Source: CBDBZL01 sp031399025 (lineage in GTDB: Bacteria; Pseudomonadota; Alphaproteobacteria; Sphingomonadales; Sphingomonadaceae). From it: a stretch of 64,000 nucleotides of DNA. The notes beneath the pieces are model-generated. The model searched no databases and was not told the origin of the DNA. It worked only from the letters and a program-made list of their open reading frames with translations. Position numbers and translations under genes: made by a program. The DNA lies in contig JANNOJ010000024.1 in NCBI GenBank assembly GCA_031399025.1, positions 1 through 64,000 of the forward strand. Direction: 5' to 3'. Below are positions 21,803-30,340 of this stretch, one piece after another; position 1 is the first letter of the stretch, and the number at the start of each line of letters is the position of its first letter.

Positions 21803-23704
21803 TCAGTCCTCGCCCTTTTCCACCCGCACCAACAGCGCCTCCACCTGCACCTGCGCCCCCGCATGCGCGCCGAGTTCCGCCACCGTTCCCGCAAATGGCG
21901 CCACCAGCGCATGCTCCATCTTCATCGCCTCCAGCACCAGCAACCGCTGCCCCGCCGCGACGCTATCGCCCGCCGCCACGTCCACCGCGATCACCTTGCC
22001 CGGCATGGGGGCGAGGATCGCGCCGTCGGGCACCGAGGCACGGCCGCTGCCGCGATAGGCCAGCGACAAGGCGTAAGCCTCGCCATCCTGGAAGCCGATC
22101 GCGGTCTCGCCGCTGACCGCATAGGCTTCTGCGGTGAAGCGGTGATTGTCCGGAAACGCGGTCTCGAAACGACCATCGACATAGAGGCCCTCGCCGTAAC
22201 GGCGATCCGCGTTGAGCCGGAACCCGGCCAAGCTGGCGGCCGGTGCCGATAACGCGCCGGGCGAGGGGGAAGTGGCGTACCTGATCTTGTCCAAGGCATC
22301 GCGCAACAGCGAAACCGACGCCGGCGCCTTGGTCACGAGATCGGCTAACCGACGCTCGAGGAAGCCCGTGTCGAGCGCGCCTTCGCGGAACTCGGGAACG
22401 GCCACCAGACGCAGGAGGAAGCCGGCATTGGCCTTGACCGGCCAGACCTCGACATGGGCGAGCGCCTCCTGGAGGTTCGCGATCGCCGCCGGCCGGTCCG
22501 CGGCCGAGACGATCACCTTGGCGATCATCGGATCGTAGAACGGCGACACCTGCGCCCCTTCGATCACGCCGGTCTCGATCCGAGCCCATTCGTCGGGCAG
22601 GCGGAGATGCTCCAACACTCCCGTGCTCGGCAGGAACCCCCGCGCCGGGTCCTCCGCATACAACCGCGCCTCGATCGCATGCCCGTCGATGCGCAGCTGC
22701 TCCTGCCGCAGCGGCAGCGGCTCGCCGCTGGCGACGCGCAGCTGCCATTCGACCAGGTCGACGCCGGTGATCTCCTCGGTCACCGGATGCTCGACCTGGA
22801 GCCGGGTGTTCATCTCCATGAAGAAGATGCGGTCGGCGCGCAGGCCCCCACCGTCCTTGGCACCGGCATCGGCGATGAACTCGATCGTGCCCGCGCCGAC
22901 ATAGTCCACCGCCTGTGCCGCGCGCACCGCGGCGCCGCAGATCGCCGCGCGCGTCGCCTCGTCCATGCCGGGTGCGGGCGCTTCCTCGATCACCTTCTGG
23001 TGGCGGCGCTGGAGCGAGCAGTCGCGCTCGAACAGGTGGACGAGGTTGCCGTGGGTGTCGCCGAACACCTGCACCTCGATGTGGCGCGGGCTCGTGATCC
23101 ACTTTTCCAGCAGCACCTGGTCGTTGCCGAAGCTCGCCGCCGCCTCGCGCCGGCACGACTCCAGCATTTCAACGAATTGCTGCGCAGCATCGACGCGCCG
23201 CATGCCCTTGCCGCCGCCGCCCGCCACCGCCTTGATCAGCACCGGCCAGCCGATGCCTTCCGCCTCCGCCGCCAATCGCGCGGCCGATTGGTCCGCACCC
23301 AGATAGCCCGGCGTCACCGGCACGCCGGCCGCCTGCATCAGCTCCTTGGCCCGGTCCTTCAGCCCCATCGCCCGGATGCTGGCGGGCGATGGCCCGACCC
23401 ATACCAGCCCCGCATCCAGCACGGCCTGGGCGAAATCCGCGTTCTCGGACAGAAACCCATAGCCCGGGTGGATCGCCTCGGCCCCGGTCTCGAGCGCGGC
23501 GGCGATGATCTTCTCGCCGCGCAAATAGCTCTCGGCCGCGGGTGAGGGGCCGATAGGCACCGCCGCGTCCGCCTGGCGCACGTACAGCGCGCTCGCATCG
23601 GCGTCCGAATAGACCGCCACCGTGCGAACGCCCAGCCGGCGGGCGGTGCGGCTGATGCGGCAGGCGATCTCGCCCCTATTGGCGATCAGCAGGGAGGTGA
23701 TCAT
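21803..23704 (-). CDS. mccA: Biotin-dependent acyl-CoA carboxylase alpha subunit, methylcrotonyl-type
   Basis: A 633-residue protein with a biotin carboxylase N-terminal half (I-A-N-R-G-E-I-A-C-R, ATP-grasp G-G-G-G-K-G-M-R, E-M-N-T-R-L-Q-V-E-H-P-V-T-E) and a C-terminal biotinyl domain with E-A-M-K-M-E-H around residue 600. The central region fits the 3-methylcrotonyl-CoA carboxylase alpha subunit better than propionyl-CoA carboxylase, by overall resemblance. Its partner beta subunit and the other leucine-degradation genes are not in the window. It follows crtB by nine bases on the same strand, an unusual neighbour. Confidence 0.75.
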   Translation of the reverse strand: MITSLLIANRGEIACRISRTARRLGVRTVAVYSDADASALYVRQADAAVPIGPSPAAESYLRGEKIIAAALETGAEAIHPGYGFLSENADFAQAVLDAGLVWVGPSPASIRAMGLKDRAKELMQAAGVPVTPGYLGADQSAARLAAEAEGIGWPVLIKAVAGGGGKGMRRVDAAQQFVEMLESCRREAAASFGNDQVLLEKWITSPRHIEVQVFGDTHGNLVHLFERDCSLQRRHQKVIEEAPAPGMDEATRAAICGAAVRAAQAVDYVGAGTIEFIADAGAKDGGGLRADRIFFMEMNTRLQVEHPVTEEITGVDLVEWQLRVASGEPLPLRQEQLRIDGHAIEARLYAEDPARGFLPSTGVLEHLRLPDEWARIETGVIEGAQVSPFYDPMIAKVIVSAADRPAAIANLQEALAHVEVWPVKANAGFLLRLVAVPEFREGALDTGFLERRLADLVTKAPASVSLLRDALDKIRYATSPSPGALSAPAASLAGFRLNADRRYGEGLYVDGRFETAFPDNHRFTAEAYAVSGETAIGFQDGEAYALSLAYRGSGRASVPDGAILAPMPGKVIAVDVAAGDSVAAGQRLLVLEAMKMEHALVAPFAGTVAELGAHAGAQVQVEALLVRVEKGED

Positions 23705-23713
23705 CCGCCCCCT

Positions 23714-24790
23714 CTACTCCTCCTCGCGCAAAGGCGTCATCGGGAGCGGCGCGGGCGGCTGGTGCATCCGCGCGATCACCATCAGGTCGCCGCGGGTCCA
23801 CCTGGGCCAGGGCTCGGGCGGCGGCGCGCCGCGCAGCGCCTCCACCGCCGCGCGCGCGACATGCCGGGCCTTGGCCAGCGCGCCGGTGTGGACCCGGTGG
23901 TCCCAGGCTTGGGCGCCGCGCGTGCGCACCTCGCGCCCGATCGCGCCGTAGATGTTGGCCGCGGCCAGCACCGCCCAGCGCTGGCGGTAGGCGAGCCGCG
24001 TCGCCCCCACGCGTGCCGCCGCCTCGTGCGCCTCGGCCATGTCGAGCATCCGCACCACCAGGCCCACCAATGGCTCGCGGAAGCGCGGCTTCATATGCTG
24101 GCCTGGGGGGATGTCGGCCTCCACCAGCCATTCCTCGGGCAGATAACAGCGCCCGGCCGCATCGTCCTCCCACACATCGCGGGCGATGTTGTTGAGCTGG
24201 AAGGCGAGGCCCAGGTCGCAGGCCCGGTCGAGCGTGTCGTGGTCGTCCTTGGCGACGCCCATCACCCGCGCCATCATCACGCCGACGGCGCCCGCGACAT
24301 GGTAGCAATAGCGCATCATGTCGGCCTCGGTGCGCGGACGCCAGCCGGCGGCGTCGAGCGCGAAGCCGTCGAGCACGTCGTCGGTCAGGTCCTGCGTCAG
24401 CCCGCACTCGGCCGCCACCAGGCCCAGCGCATCGAACGCCGGGTCGGCGGTCGGCTGGCCGGCAAGCGCGCGGGCGGTGAGGATGCGGATGGCCGCCACC
24501 CGGTCCTGCGCCGCGCTGTCGGCCAGCTTCAACGTGCCCCCGAACTCCTGCCCGTCGGCGATGTCGTCGCAGCGCCGGCACCAGGCGTAGAGCAGGTGGG
24601 CGCGCTCGCGGGTGCGCTGGTCGAACAGCAGCGAGGCAGCGGCGAAGCTCTTGGAGCCCCTGGCGATGGAGCTTTTCGCCAGCGCCACCAGATCGTCGCG
24701 CTCGCGCCCGCCGCCCGCCTGGCTCGGGGTCGAGCGCAGGATGGCCGAGGAGACCAGCGGCCGCGGCTTGATCCGCCCCGGCGGCCTCAT
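23714..24790 (-). CDS. crtB: Phytoene synthase
   Basis: A 358-residue squalene/phytoene synthase joining two geranylgeranyl diphosphates into phytoene, the first committed carotenoid step. The two Mg-binding Asp-rich motifs are visible: C-R-R-C-D-D-I-A-D-G and N-N-I-A-R-D-V-W-E-D-D. The N-terminus is about 30 residues longer than in related proteins, so the true start may be a later codon near 24700. It is downstream of the LOG-family gene with a 93-base gap. Confidence 0.93.
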   Translation of the reverse strand: MRPPGRIKPRPLVSSAILRSTPSQAGGGRERDDLVALAKSSIARGSKSFAAASLLFDQRTRERAHLLYAWCRRCDDIADGQEFGGTLKLADSAAQDRVAAIRILTARALAGQPTADPAFDALGLVAAECGLTQDLTDDVLDGFALDAAGWRPRTEADMMRYCYHVAGAVGVMMARVMGVAKDDHDTLDRACDLGLAFQLNNIARDVWEDDAAGRCYLPEEWLVEADIPPGQHMKPRFREPLVGLVVRMLDMAEAHEAAARVGATRLAYRQRWAVLAAANIYGAIGREVRTRGAQAWDHRVHTGALAKARHVARAAVEALRGAPPPEPWPRWTRGDLMVIARMHQPPAPLPMTPLREEE

Positions 24791-24883
24791 GGCGCCAAGC
24801 TCATCGGCGCCCTGTCACCGCGACGGCCGGCCGGCACGGGCGCATAGCCCACACCGCAGGCCAGCGCGCGCGCGAGGAGCGCC

Positions 24884-25474
24884 TCACAGCTCGCTCGCCT
24901 GCATCTGCAGCACCGTGGGCGGCGGGTCGTAGGCGGCCATCGCCCCGAGCAGCTCGGCCATCGTCGCCGCCGCGATCAGGATGTCGCGGTGCGCCGCGCG
25001 CACGAAGCCGGTCTCCACCATGTGCCGGTAAAAGGCGACCAGGCCGTCATAATAGCCATAGGCGTTGAGCAGCCCCAGGGGCTTGGCGTGATAGCCCAGC
25101 TGCGCCCAGCTTGCCGCCTCCCACAATTCGTCCATCGTCCCCACGCCGCCCGGCAGGGTAACGAAGCCGTCGGCAAGATCGGTAAACGCCTGCTTGCGTT
25201 CGTGCATCGAGGCCACGACCTGCAATTCGCTCAGCCCGCGATGCGCCAGTTCGCGCTCCATCAGCGCCGCGGGGATGACGCCGATCACCTCGCCGCCGGC
25301 CGCCAGCGCGCCATCGGCGAGCGCGCCCATCAGCCCCACCTTGCCGCCGCCATAGACCACGCCGATGCCGCGCCCCGCGAGCAGCGCCCCCACCTCGCGG
25401 GCCAGCGCGACATAGCGCCGATCGGGCGGCGAGGCCGAGCCGCAATAGACGGCAAGGCGGGCGAAGGCCGGCAT
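24884..25474 (-). CDS. LOG family (TIGR00730) nucleotide phosphoribohydrolase-like protein
   Basis: A 196-residue Rossmann-fold protein of the LOG/lysine-decarboxylase-like family, whose members cleave cytokinin ribotides or other nucleoside monophosphates. The motif P-G-G-V-G-T-M-D-E is complete and G-G-G-K-V-G-L-M-G lies upstream. The larger frame reaching 26776 is the shadow of crtI. The true start at 25474 overlaps the crtI stop by one base (TGATG), so it is translationally coupled to carotenoid synthesis. Its substrate and any link to pigment formation are unknown. Confidence 0.88.
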   Translation of the reverse strand: MPAFARLAVYCGSASPPDRRYVALAREVGALLAGRGIGVVYGGGKVGLMGALADGALAAGGEVIGVIPAALMERELAHRGLSELQVVASMHERKQAFTDLADGFVTLPGGVGTMDELWEAASWAQLGYHAKPLGLLNAYGYYDGLVAFYRHMVETGFVRAAHRDILIAAATMAELLGAMAAYDPPPTVLQMQASEL

Positions 25475-27009
25475 CACCCCGCCGGCTGCCGCGACAGCAG
25501 GTCTTCGAGCATCAGGCCGGCGGTCGCCTTGGCGCTGCCCACCACCCCCGGAATGCCCGCGCCCGGATGGGTGCCCGCGCCCACCAGGTAGAAATTGCCG
25601 ATCACATCGTCGCGGTTGTGGCCGCGCAGCCAGGCGCTCTGCGTCAGGATCGGCTCGAGGCTGAAGGCGCTGCCCAGATGCGCGTTCAGATCGCGCGCGA
25701 AGTCCTTGGGCGCATAGGAGAACTTGGTCACCACCTTGGCGTGGATGTCGGGGATGTCGAGCCGCCGGCCGATCTCGTCCAGGATCCGCCGCTCCAGGTC
25801 CGGCCCGACCACGTCCCAGTCGACATCGAGCTTGCCCAAGTGCGCCACCGGCACCAGCGCGTAAAACGTGCTCATCCCCGCCGGCGCCATCGAGGCGTCG
25901 CTGGCGCTGGGGTGGTGCAGGTAGATCGAGAAATCCTGGGGCAGCACGCCGTGCTTGTAGATGTCGTCGATCAGCCCCTCGTAGCGCGGCCCGAACAGGA
26001 TCATGTGATGCGCGATCCCGGGAAAGGTGCCCCTGAGGCCGAAATGCACCACGAACAGGCCGGGCGAGAAGCGCTTGCGCTTGAGCCTTCGTCCCATGCT
26101 CCAGCCGCGTTGATTCCGCGCCAGGAGGTCGCGGTAGGAATGCATGATGTCGGCATTGCTCGCCACCGCGTCGAACGGCGCCGACCAGCCGCTCTTGGTG
26201 GTGACGCCCGTGGCCCGATTGCCCTCGGTCTCGATCCGCACCACCGGGTCGCCCATCCGCACCGCGCCGCCCAGCCGCTCGAAATGCCTGACCATGCCCG
26301 CCACCAGCCGGTTGGTGCCGCCCTTGGTCCACCACACCCCGCCGTCCTGCTCCAGCTTGTGGATCAGCGCGTAGATGGCGCTGGTCTGCATCGGGCTGCC
26401 GCCCACCAGCAGCGTGTGGAAGCTCAAGGCCTCGCGCAGCTTCTCGTTGCGGATGAATTTGGCGACCATCGCATAGACGCTCAGCCATGCCTGGTGCTTG
26501 GCCAGCGCCGGCGCGGCCTTGAGCATCGACTTGAAGTCGAGGAACGGCACCGTCCCCAGCTTCACGTAGCCCTCGTGATGCACCGCGGCGGAATATTCCA
26601 GGAACCGGGCGTAACCCGCCACGTCGGCGGGATCGAGCTTGGCGATCTCGCGGCGCAGCTCCTCCTCGTTGTTGGAATAGTCGAAGCGGGTGCCGTCGGG
26701 CCAGTCGAGCCGGTAGAACGGCGTCACCGGGACCAGCTCGACGTCTTGCGCCATGTCGTGGCCCGAAAGCGCCCACAGCTGGCGCAGGCAGTCGGGATCG
26801 GTCACCACCGTGGGGCCGGCATCGAAGGTGAAGGTGCCGTGCTCGGTCGAGCGCTCCCAGAAATAGGCCCGCCCGCCCGGCTTGTCGCGGCCCTCGACCA
26901 GCGTGGTGGCGATGCCCGCCGATTGCAGTCGGATGGCCAGCGCCAGGCCGCCGAAGCCGGCGCCGATGACGCAGGCGCGCCTGGCGTGCGGGTTGAAGGG
27001 AAAGTTCAT
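25474..27009 (-). CDS. crtI: Phytoene desaturase
   Basis: A 511-residue FAD enzyme that introduces double bases into phytoene to give lycopene. The N-terminal dinucleotide-binding motif is V-I-G-A-G-F-G-G-L-A-L-A, followed by G-G-R-A-Y-F-W. The C-terminal CrtI signature G-A-G-T-H-P-G-A-G-I-P-G-V is intact. Its start overlaps the crtY stop by four bases (ATGA), and its stop overlaps the LOG-family start. Confidence 0.96.
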   Translation of the reverse strand: MNFPFNPHARRACVIGAGFGGLALAIRLQSAGIATTLVEGRDKPGGRAYFWERSTEHGTFTFDAGPTVVTDPDCLRQLWALSGHDMAQDVELVPVTPFYRLDWPDGTRFDYSNNEEELRREIAKLDPADVAGYARFLEYSAAVHHEGYVKLGTVPFLDFKSMLKAAPALAKHQAWLSVYAMVAKFIRNEKLREALSFHTLLVGGSPMQTSAIYALIHKLEQDGGVWWTKGGTNRLVAGMVRHFERLGGAVRMGDPVVRIETEGNRATGVTTKSGWSAPFDAVASNADIMHSYRDLLARNQRGWSMGRRLKRKRFSPGLFVVHFGLRGTFPGIAHHMILFGPRYEGLIDDIYKHGVLPQDFSIYLHHPSASDASMAPAGMSTFYALVPVAHLGKLDVDWDVVGPDLERRILDEIGRRLDIPDIHAKVVTKFSYAPKDFARDLNAHLGSAFSLEPILTQSAWLRGHNRDDVIGNFYLVGAGTHPGAGIPGVVGSAKATAGLMLEDLLSRQPAG

Positions 27010-28217
27010 CGGGCAGGCTCCGGATTGGGCCGCGTCACGAGCGGCGGGCTCGATCCGGCAAGCGCCGCGAGCGCGCGATGGATGCGGACAGGGGGCTTGC
27101 CCACCAGCACGCGCATGGCGTCGGCGCGGGTCGAGCGGGCGGCGTAGAAGCGCTCGATCAGCGGCTGGCCCAGCTTGTAGTGCCGCTCGAACACGCGGAA
27201 GCGCTCCTCGGGCAGCGCCGCGCCGAACAACATCGCACCGAGCATCCGGTAGAGCCGCGTCGCCTGCCAGTGCCTGCGCGCGCGCTCCGCCAGCTGCTCG
27301 GCCAGCGCCGGGCCGGGCAGGTCAGCATGGTCGGCCACGAACAGCGCGGTGTCGACCGCGAAGGGCAGGGTGTAGCTGGTCAGCGGATGGACGAAGCCGC
27401 CGCGCGCGCCCGCCACCGCCACGCCGGGCGCGTGGTGCTCGGCCTGGAAGGCGGCGAAATCGCCATCGGTGATGACCGGCAGCACGCCGGTTTCCTCGTC
27501 CACCACTTCGCCATGCCAGCCGTGGCTGCGGGCATAGGCGTCGATCCGGTCGGCCAGCAAGGCGCGCTCGAGCCGCGGCGCGTCCTGGTAGTAGGTGTCC
27601 TCGATGAAGATGTCGTTGGGGCCGAAGGGCAGCACGTAGACGAAGCGGTAGCCGCCCTCCTGCGCCACGGTCGCATCCATGATCACCGGCCGCGTCACGC
27701 CGTGCGGTGCCGCCAGCCGCAGGTGGCGCCCCATGAACACCTGCCAGCCGCCCGCCAGATGGCGCGATCCACCCACGCCCCGGCAGTCGATCACCGTGCC
27801 CGCCTCGATCGCGTCGCCGTTCGCCAGCACCACGCGCCCCAGCCCGGCTCCGCCTTCGAGTCGCGCCACCTGCCCGCCGGTCATGATCGCGCCGTCCGGC
27901 AGCTCAGCTTCCAGCGCAGCTGCGAAATCGGGCGAATGGATCGAGCGGTAGCCGGTCGACAGCGTGCGCGCATGGCCGGGAAAGGCGACCTCGTAGCCCT
28001 CGTTCCACTCCAGCCGCGCGATGGGCGCCAGCAGCGCATTGCCCGCGGCATCGAGGTCGGTGGCAAACCAGCTCCAGCGGTGATTTCCCCCCAGGCGCTC
28101 GCCCGCCTCGATCAGCACCACCTCCAGCTCCGGGCGGCGGCGCGCCAGGGCCAGCGCGATCAGCCCGCCGGCCAGCCCGCCGCCCGCAATGGCGATGTCG
28201 CATCGGCGCTGCTTCAT
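27006..28217 (-). CDS. crtY: Lycopene beta-cyclase
   Basis: A 403-residue CrtY-type flavoprotein that closes both ends of lycopene into beta-rings. The nucleotide-binding motif I-A-G-G-G-L-A-G-G-L-I is at the N-terminus, with W-S-W-F and F-V-Y-V-L-P-F motifs of the bacterial CrtY group further on. It is the first gene of the crtY-crtI-LOG-crtB run. No crtZ, crtW or crtG is in the window, so the final pigment cannot be named. Confidence 0.94.
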   Translation of the reverse strand: MKQRRCDIAIAGGGLAGGLIALALARRRPELEVVLIEAGERLGGNHRWSWFATDLDAAGNALLAPIARLEWNEGYEVAFPGHARTLSTGYRSIHSPDFAAALEAELPDGAIMTGGQVARLEGGAGLGRVVLANGDAIEAGTVIDCRGVGGSRHLAGGWQVFMGRHLRLAAPHGVTRPVIMDATVAQEGGYRFVYVLPFGPNDIFIEDTYYQDAPRLERALLADRIDAYARSHGWHGEVVDEETGVLPVITDGDFAAFQAEHHAPGVAVAGARGGFVHPLTSYTLPFAVDTALFVADHADLPGPALAEQLAERARRHWQATRLYRMLGAMLFGAALPEERFRVFERHYKLGQPLIERFYAARSTRADAMRVLVGKPPVRIHRALAALAGSSPPLVTRPNPEPAR

Positions 28218-28350
28218 CGCGCCGCTCTAGCCGATGGGCGGATGAGCGCAATCGTGGTCGCAAGGCCGTAGGCCGTTCCCGGCGTCCGTTGCGCACCGGA
28301 ACCGCGGCCAGCCGTCACCGTTGGCCCTGAAACATGACAAGGATTGCGCC

Positions 28351-29211
28351 GTGAACCAGCTTTACCTCGGCGTCGCCGCCGCCCTTGCGCTCTGCACCTG
28401 CCTCCCTGTGCGCGCGCAGGAACCGGTCGCGGTCGTCGAGGAGACGGTGTTCGACGGCGATTACCTCTCGATCGGGATCGGGGGCGGCTATTCGCCCAGC
28501 TATCTGGGCTCCGACGATTACGTCATCTCCGCGCTGCCGATTATCCAGGGCTCGTACCGCGGTATCGACATCAACCCGCGCGGCGCCGGCCTGGCGATCG
28601 ACTTCATCGACGATGGGGCAGGCGGCGGGGTCGGCTTCGACCTCGGCATCGTCGGCCGGTTGCGCAGCGATCGCGCCTCGCAGATCGAGGATGACGTGAT
28701 CGAGAGCCTGGGCGAACTGGACCGGGCGATCGAGGTCGGGCCGACTGCCGGCGTCAGCGTGACGCAGGTGCTCAATCCGTATGACAGCCTCACCCTGGGC
28801 GGCGATGTGGCGTGGGACGTCAACGGCGCCCACGGCGGCATGGTGGTGAGCCCGTCGGTCACCTATTTCACCCCCCTCAGCCGGGCACTGGCCGCCTCGC
28901 TGTCGCTCAGCGCCGAATATGGCGACGACGAGTTCATGGACTATTACTTCCGCGTCACCCCGGCCCAGAGCGCGACCACCGGGGGCGAACTGCCCGCCTT
29001 CGAGCCGGACGGCGGCGGCTTCACCAGCGCAGGCGCCACGCTGCTGTTCGCCTTCGACCTCAACGGCGATCTAACCGATGGCGGCTGGGGCCTGTTGGCG
29101 ATCGGCGGCTATTCGCGCGTGCTCGGCGACGCCAAGAACTCGCCCTACACCAGCATACGCGGCGCGGCCGACCAGTTGTTCGGTGCCCTGGGCATCGGCT
29201 ACACTTTCTGA
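28351..29211 (+). CDS. MipA/OmpV family outer-membrane protein
   Basis: A 286-residue beta-barrel protein. The GTG start at 28351 gives a signal peptide (L-Y-L-G-V-A-A-A-L-A-L ending V-R-A-Q) and has AAGGA about seven bases upstream; an in-frame TTG at 28321 is less likely. The MipA/OmpV pattern is seen in G-G-G-Y-S-P-S-Y-L-G-S-D-D-Y and the C-terminal Phe. Members scaffold murein enzymes or act as porin-like proteins; which applies here is not known. A GC-rich inverted repeat lies just after the stop (29216-29232). Confidence 0.85.
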   Translation: MNQLYLGVAAALALCTCLPVRAQEPVAVVEETVFDGDYLSIGIGGGYSPSYLGSDDYVISALPIIQGSYRGIDINPRGAGLAIDFIDDGAGGGVGFDLGIVGRLRSDRASQIEDDVIESLGELDRAIEVGPTAGVSVTQVLNPYDSLTLGGDVAWDVNGAHGGMVVSPSVTYFTPLSRALAASLSLSAEYGDDEFMDYYFRVTPAQSATTGGELPAFEPDGGGFTSAGATLLFAFDLNGDLTDGGWGLLAIGGYSRVLGDAKNSPYTSIRGAADQLFGALGIGYTF

Positions 29212-29423
29212 GCCCCGGCGGTGCGCCGCCGCGGCCGGGTGCTTGGTCGGGCCGGGTGTCGGGCTGGGGGTTGGGGCGCGCGCTGGCGGGCGCGGCGCCG
29301 AGCACACAGGCTACGCGAGAACCGGGGCGCCGGTCGCCAGTGCGGCGATGATGCCGGGCACGGGTGGCGAGATCACAATCCCTTCAGCCAGGAATCCTTC
29401 GATTCCCACTAACCCACTTCGCT

Positions 29424-30251
29424 CTAGGACACCCCTTGGGCAGCGGGCGCCATCGCTTGGGGAACAGCAAAGCCGGCGGGCGGTGATCCGGGTCCCTTGC
29501 GCTGCTGCTCTTGCCTGGCGAAGATGATCCGCATCAGGTCGAGCGAGAACAGGTGGGCGAACAACAGCGGCAGCAGGCCATTCTCGTTCCACTTGCGCAG
29601 CTGGTCGCCGCGCGCCTCGCGCAGCTTCTCCTGGCTCACCATCTTGAAACCGCGATAGATATAGGGCCGGTCGGGCTGATCGGCGCGCTGGATGGCGACC
29701 TCGCCGTCCATCAGCAGCTCGCTCTTGACCAGTTCGTCGATGAACGCCTGGGTGCGGCGGCCCGCTTCCTCGAACTTCTCGCAGAACTGCAGCAGCTGCT
29801 TGGTATGCTCGGTGGGCTGCTGCTGATCGTCGAACAGCGCCTGGCCTTCCGCGAACGCGCCGATGAGGTCGGTCGTCGGATCGAAGCACAGCGACATGGT
29901 GTCGGAATTGGGCTCCAGCCGGGCGAGCAGGAACGGGTAGCGGCGGATGTAGGCGGGCACGTAGCGGGCCTCGCCGATCGGCTTGCCCTGGTCGTCGAAG
30001 AAGGTGTTGACGCCTTCGTTGAGCCCCATGAGCGCCAGGGGCACCGGCCGGTCGCCCTGCGAGAACACGATCGGGAAATCGCGCTGCGCCAGCGGGAATT
30101 CCTCGACCGTCAGCGGAATGGCGTGCTGGCCGACGGCCCAGGGAGCGCGGTCCACCGAACGCGCGTGCCAGCTGCCGTGGTCGCGGCTGTTGAGCGGCAC
30201 CAGGTCTTGGTAGAGGATCGGAAGGCTGGCTTTAGGCGCGCTGGCCATCAT
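29424..30251 (-). CDS. SapC family protein
   Basis: A 275-residue protein of the SapC family (PF07277), common in alphaproteobacteria and of poorly known function, historically linked to S-layer genes. Typical segments are L-P-I-L-Y-Q-D-L-V-P-L-N, H-A-I-P-L-T-V-E-E-F-P and Y-I-R-R-Y-P-F. The open frame extends far upstream, but the start at 30251 (M-M-A-S-A-P-K-A) fits the family. Two adjacent ATG codons are present. No signal peptide is seen. Confidence 0.85.
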   Translation of the reverse strand: MMASAPKASLPILYQDLVPLNSRDHGSWHARSVDRAPWAVGQHAIPLTVEEFPLAQRDFPIVFSQGDRPVPLALMGLNEGVNTFFDDQGKPIGEARYVPAYIRRYPFLLARLEPNSDTMSLCFDPTTDLIGAFAEGQALFDDQQQPTEHTKQLLQFCEKFEEAGRRTQAFIDELVKSELLMDGEVAIQRADQPDRPYIYRGFKMVSQEKLREARGDQLRKWNENGLLPLLFAHLFSLDLMRIIFARQEQQRKGPGSPPAGFAVPQAMAPAAQGVS

Positions 30252-30340
30252 GGGTCTCCGGTCGGGATGGTCGGTCTGGGGCCCCTGCCGCGATCGCCCG
30301 GCGCAGGCTGCCACGGGCCCGTATGGCCGTGGCGCGCGCC

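Noticed and set aside
25475..26776. Extended 630-residue version of the LOG-family protein
   Set aside because: The added part is an out-of-frame reading of crtI; the real start overlaps the crtI stop.
29216..29310. GC-rich repeats after the MipA-like gene as an intrinsic terminator
   Set aside because: Short stems are present, but there is no T-run and the surrounding sequence is generally GC-repetitive, so support is weak.
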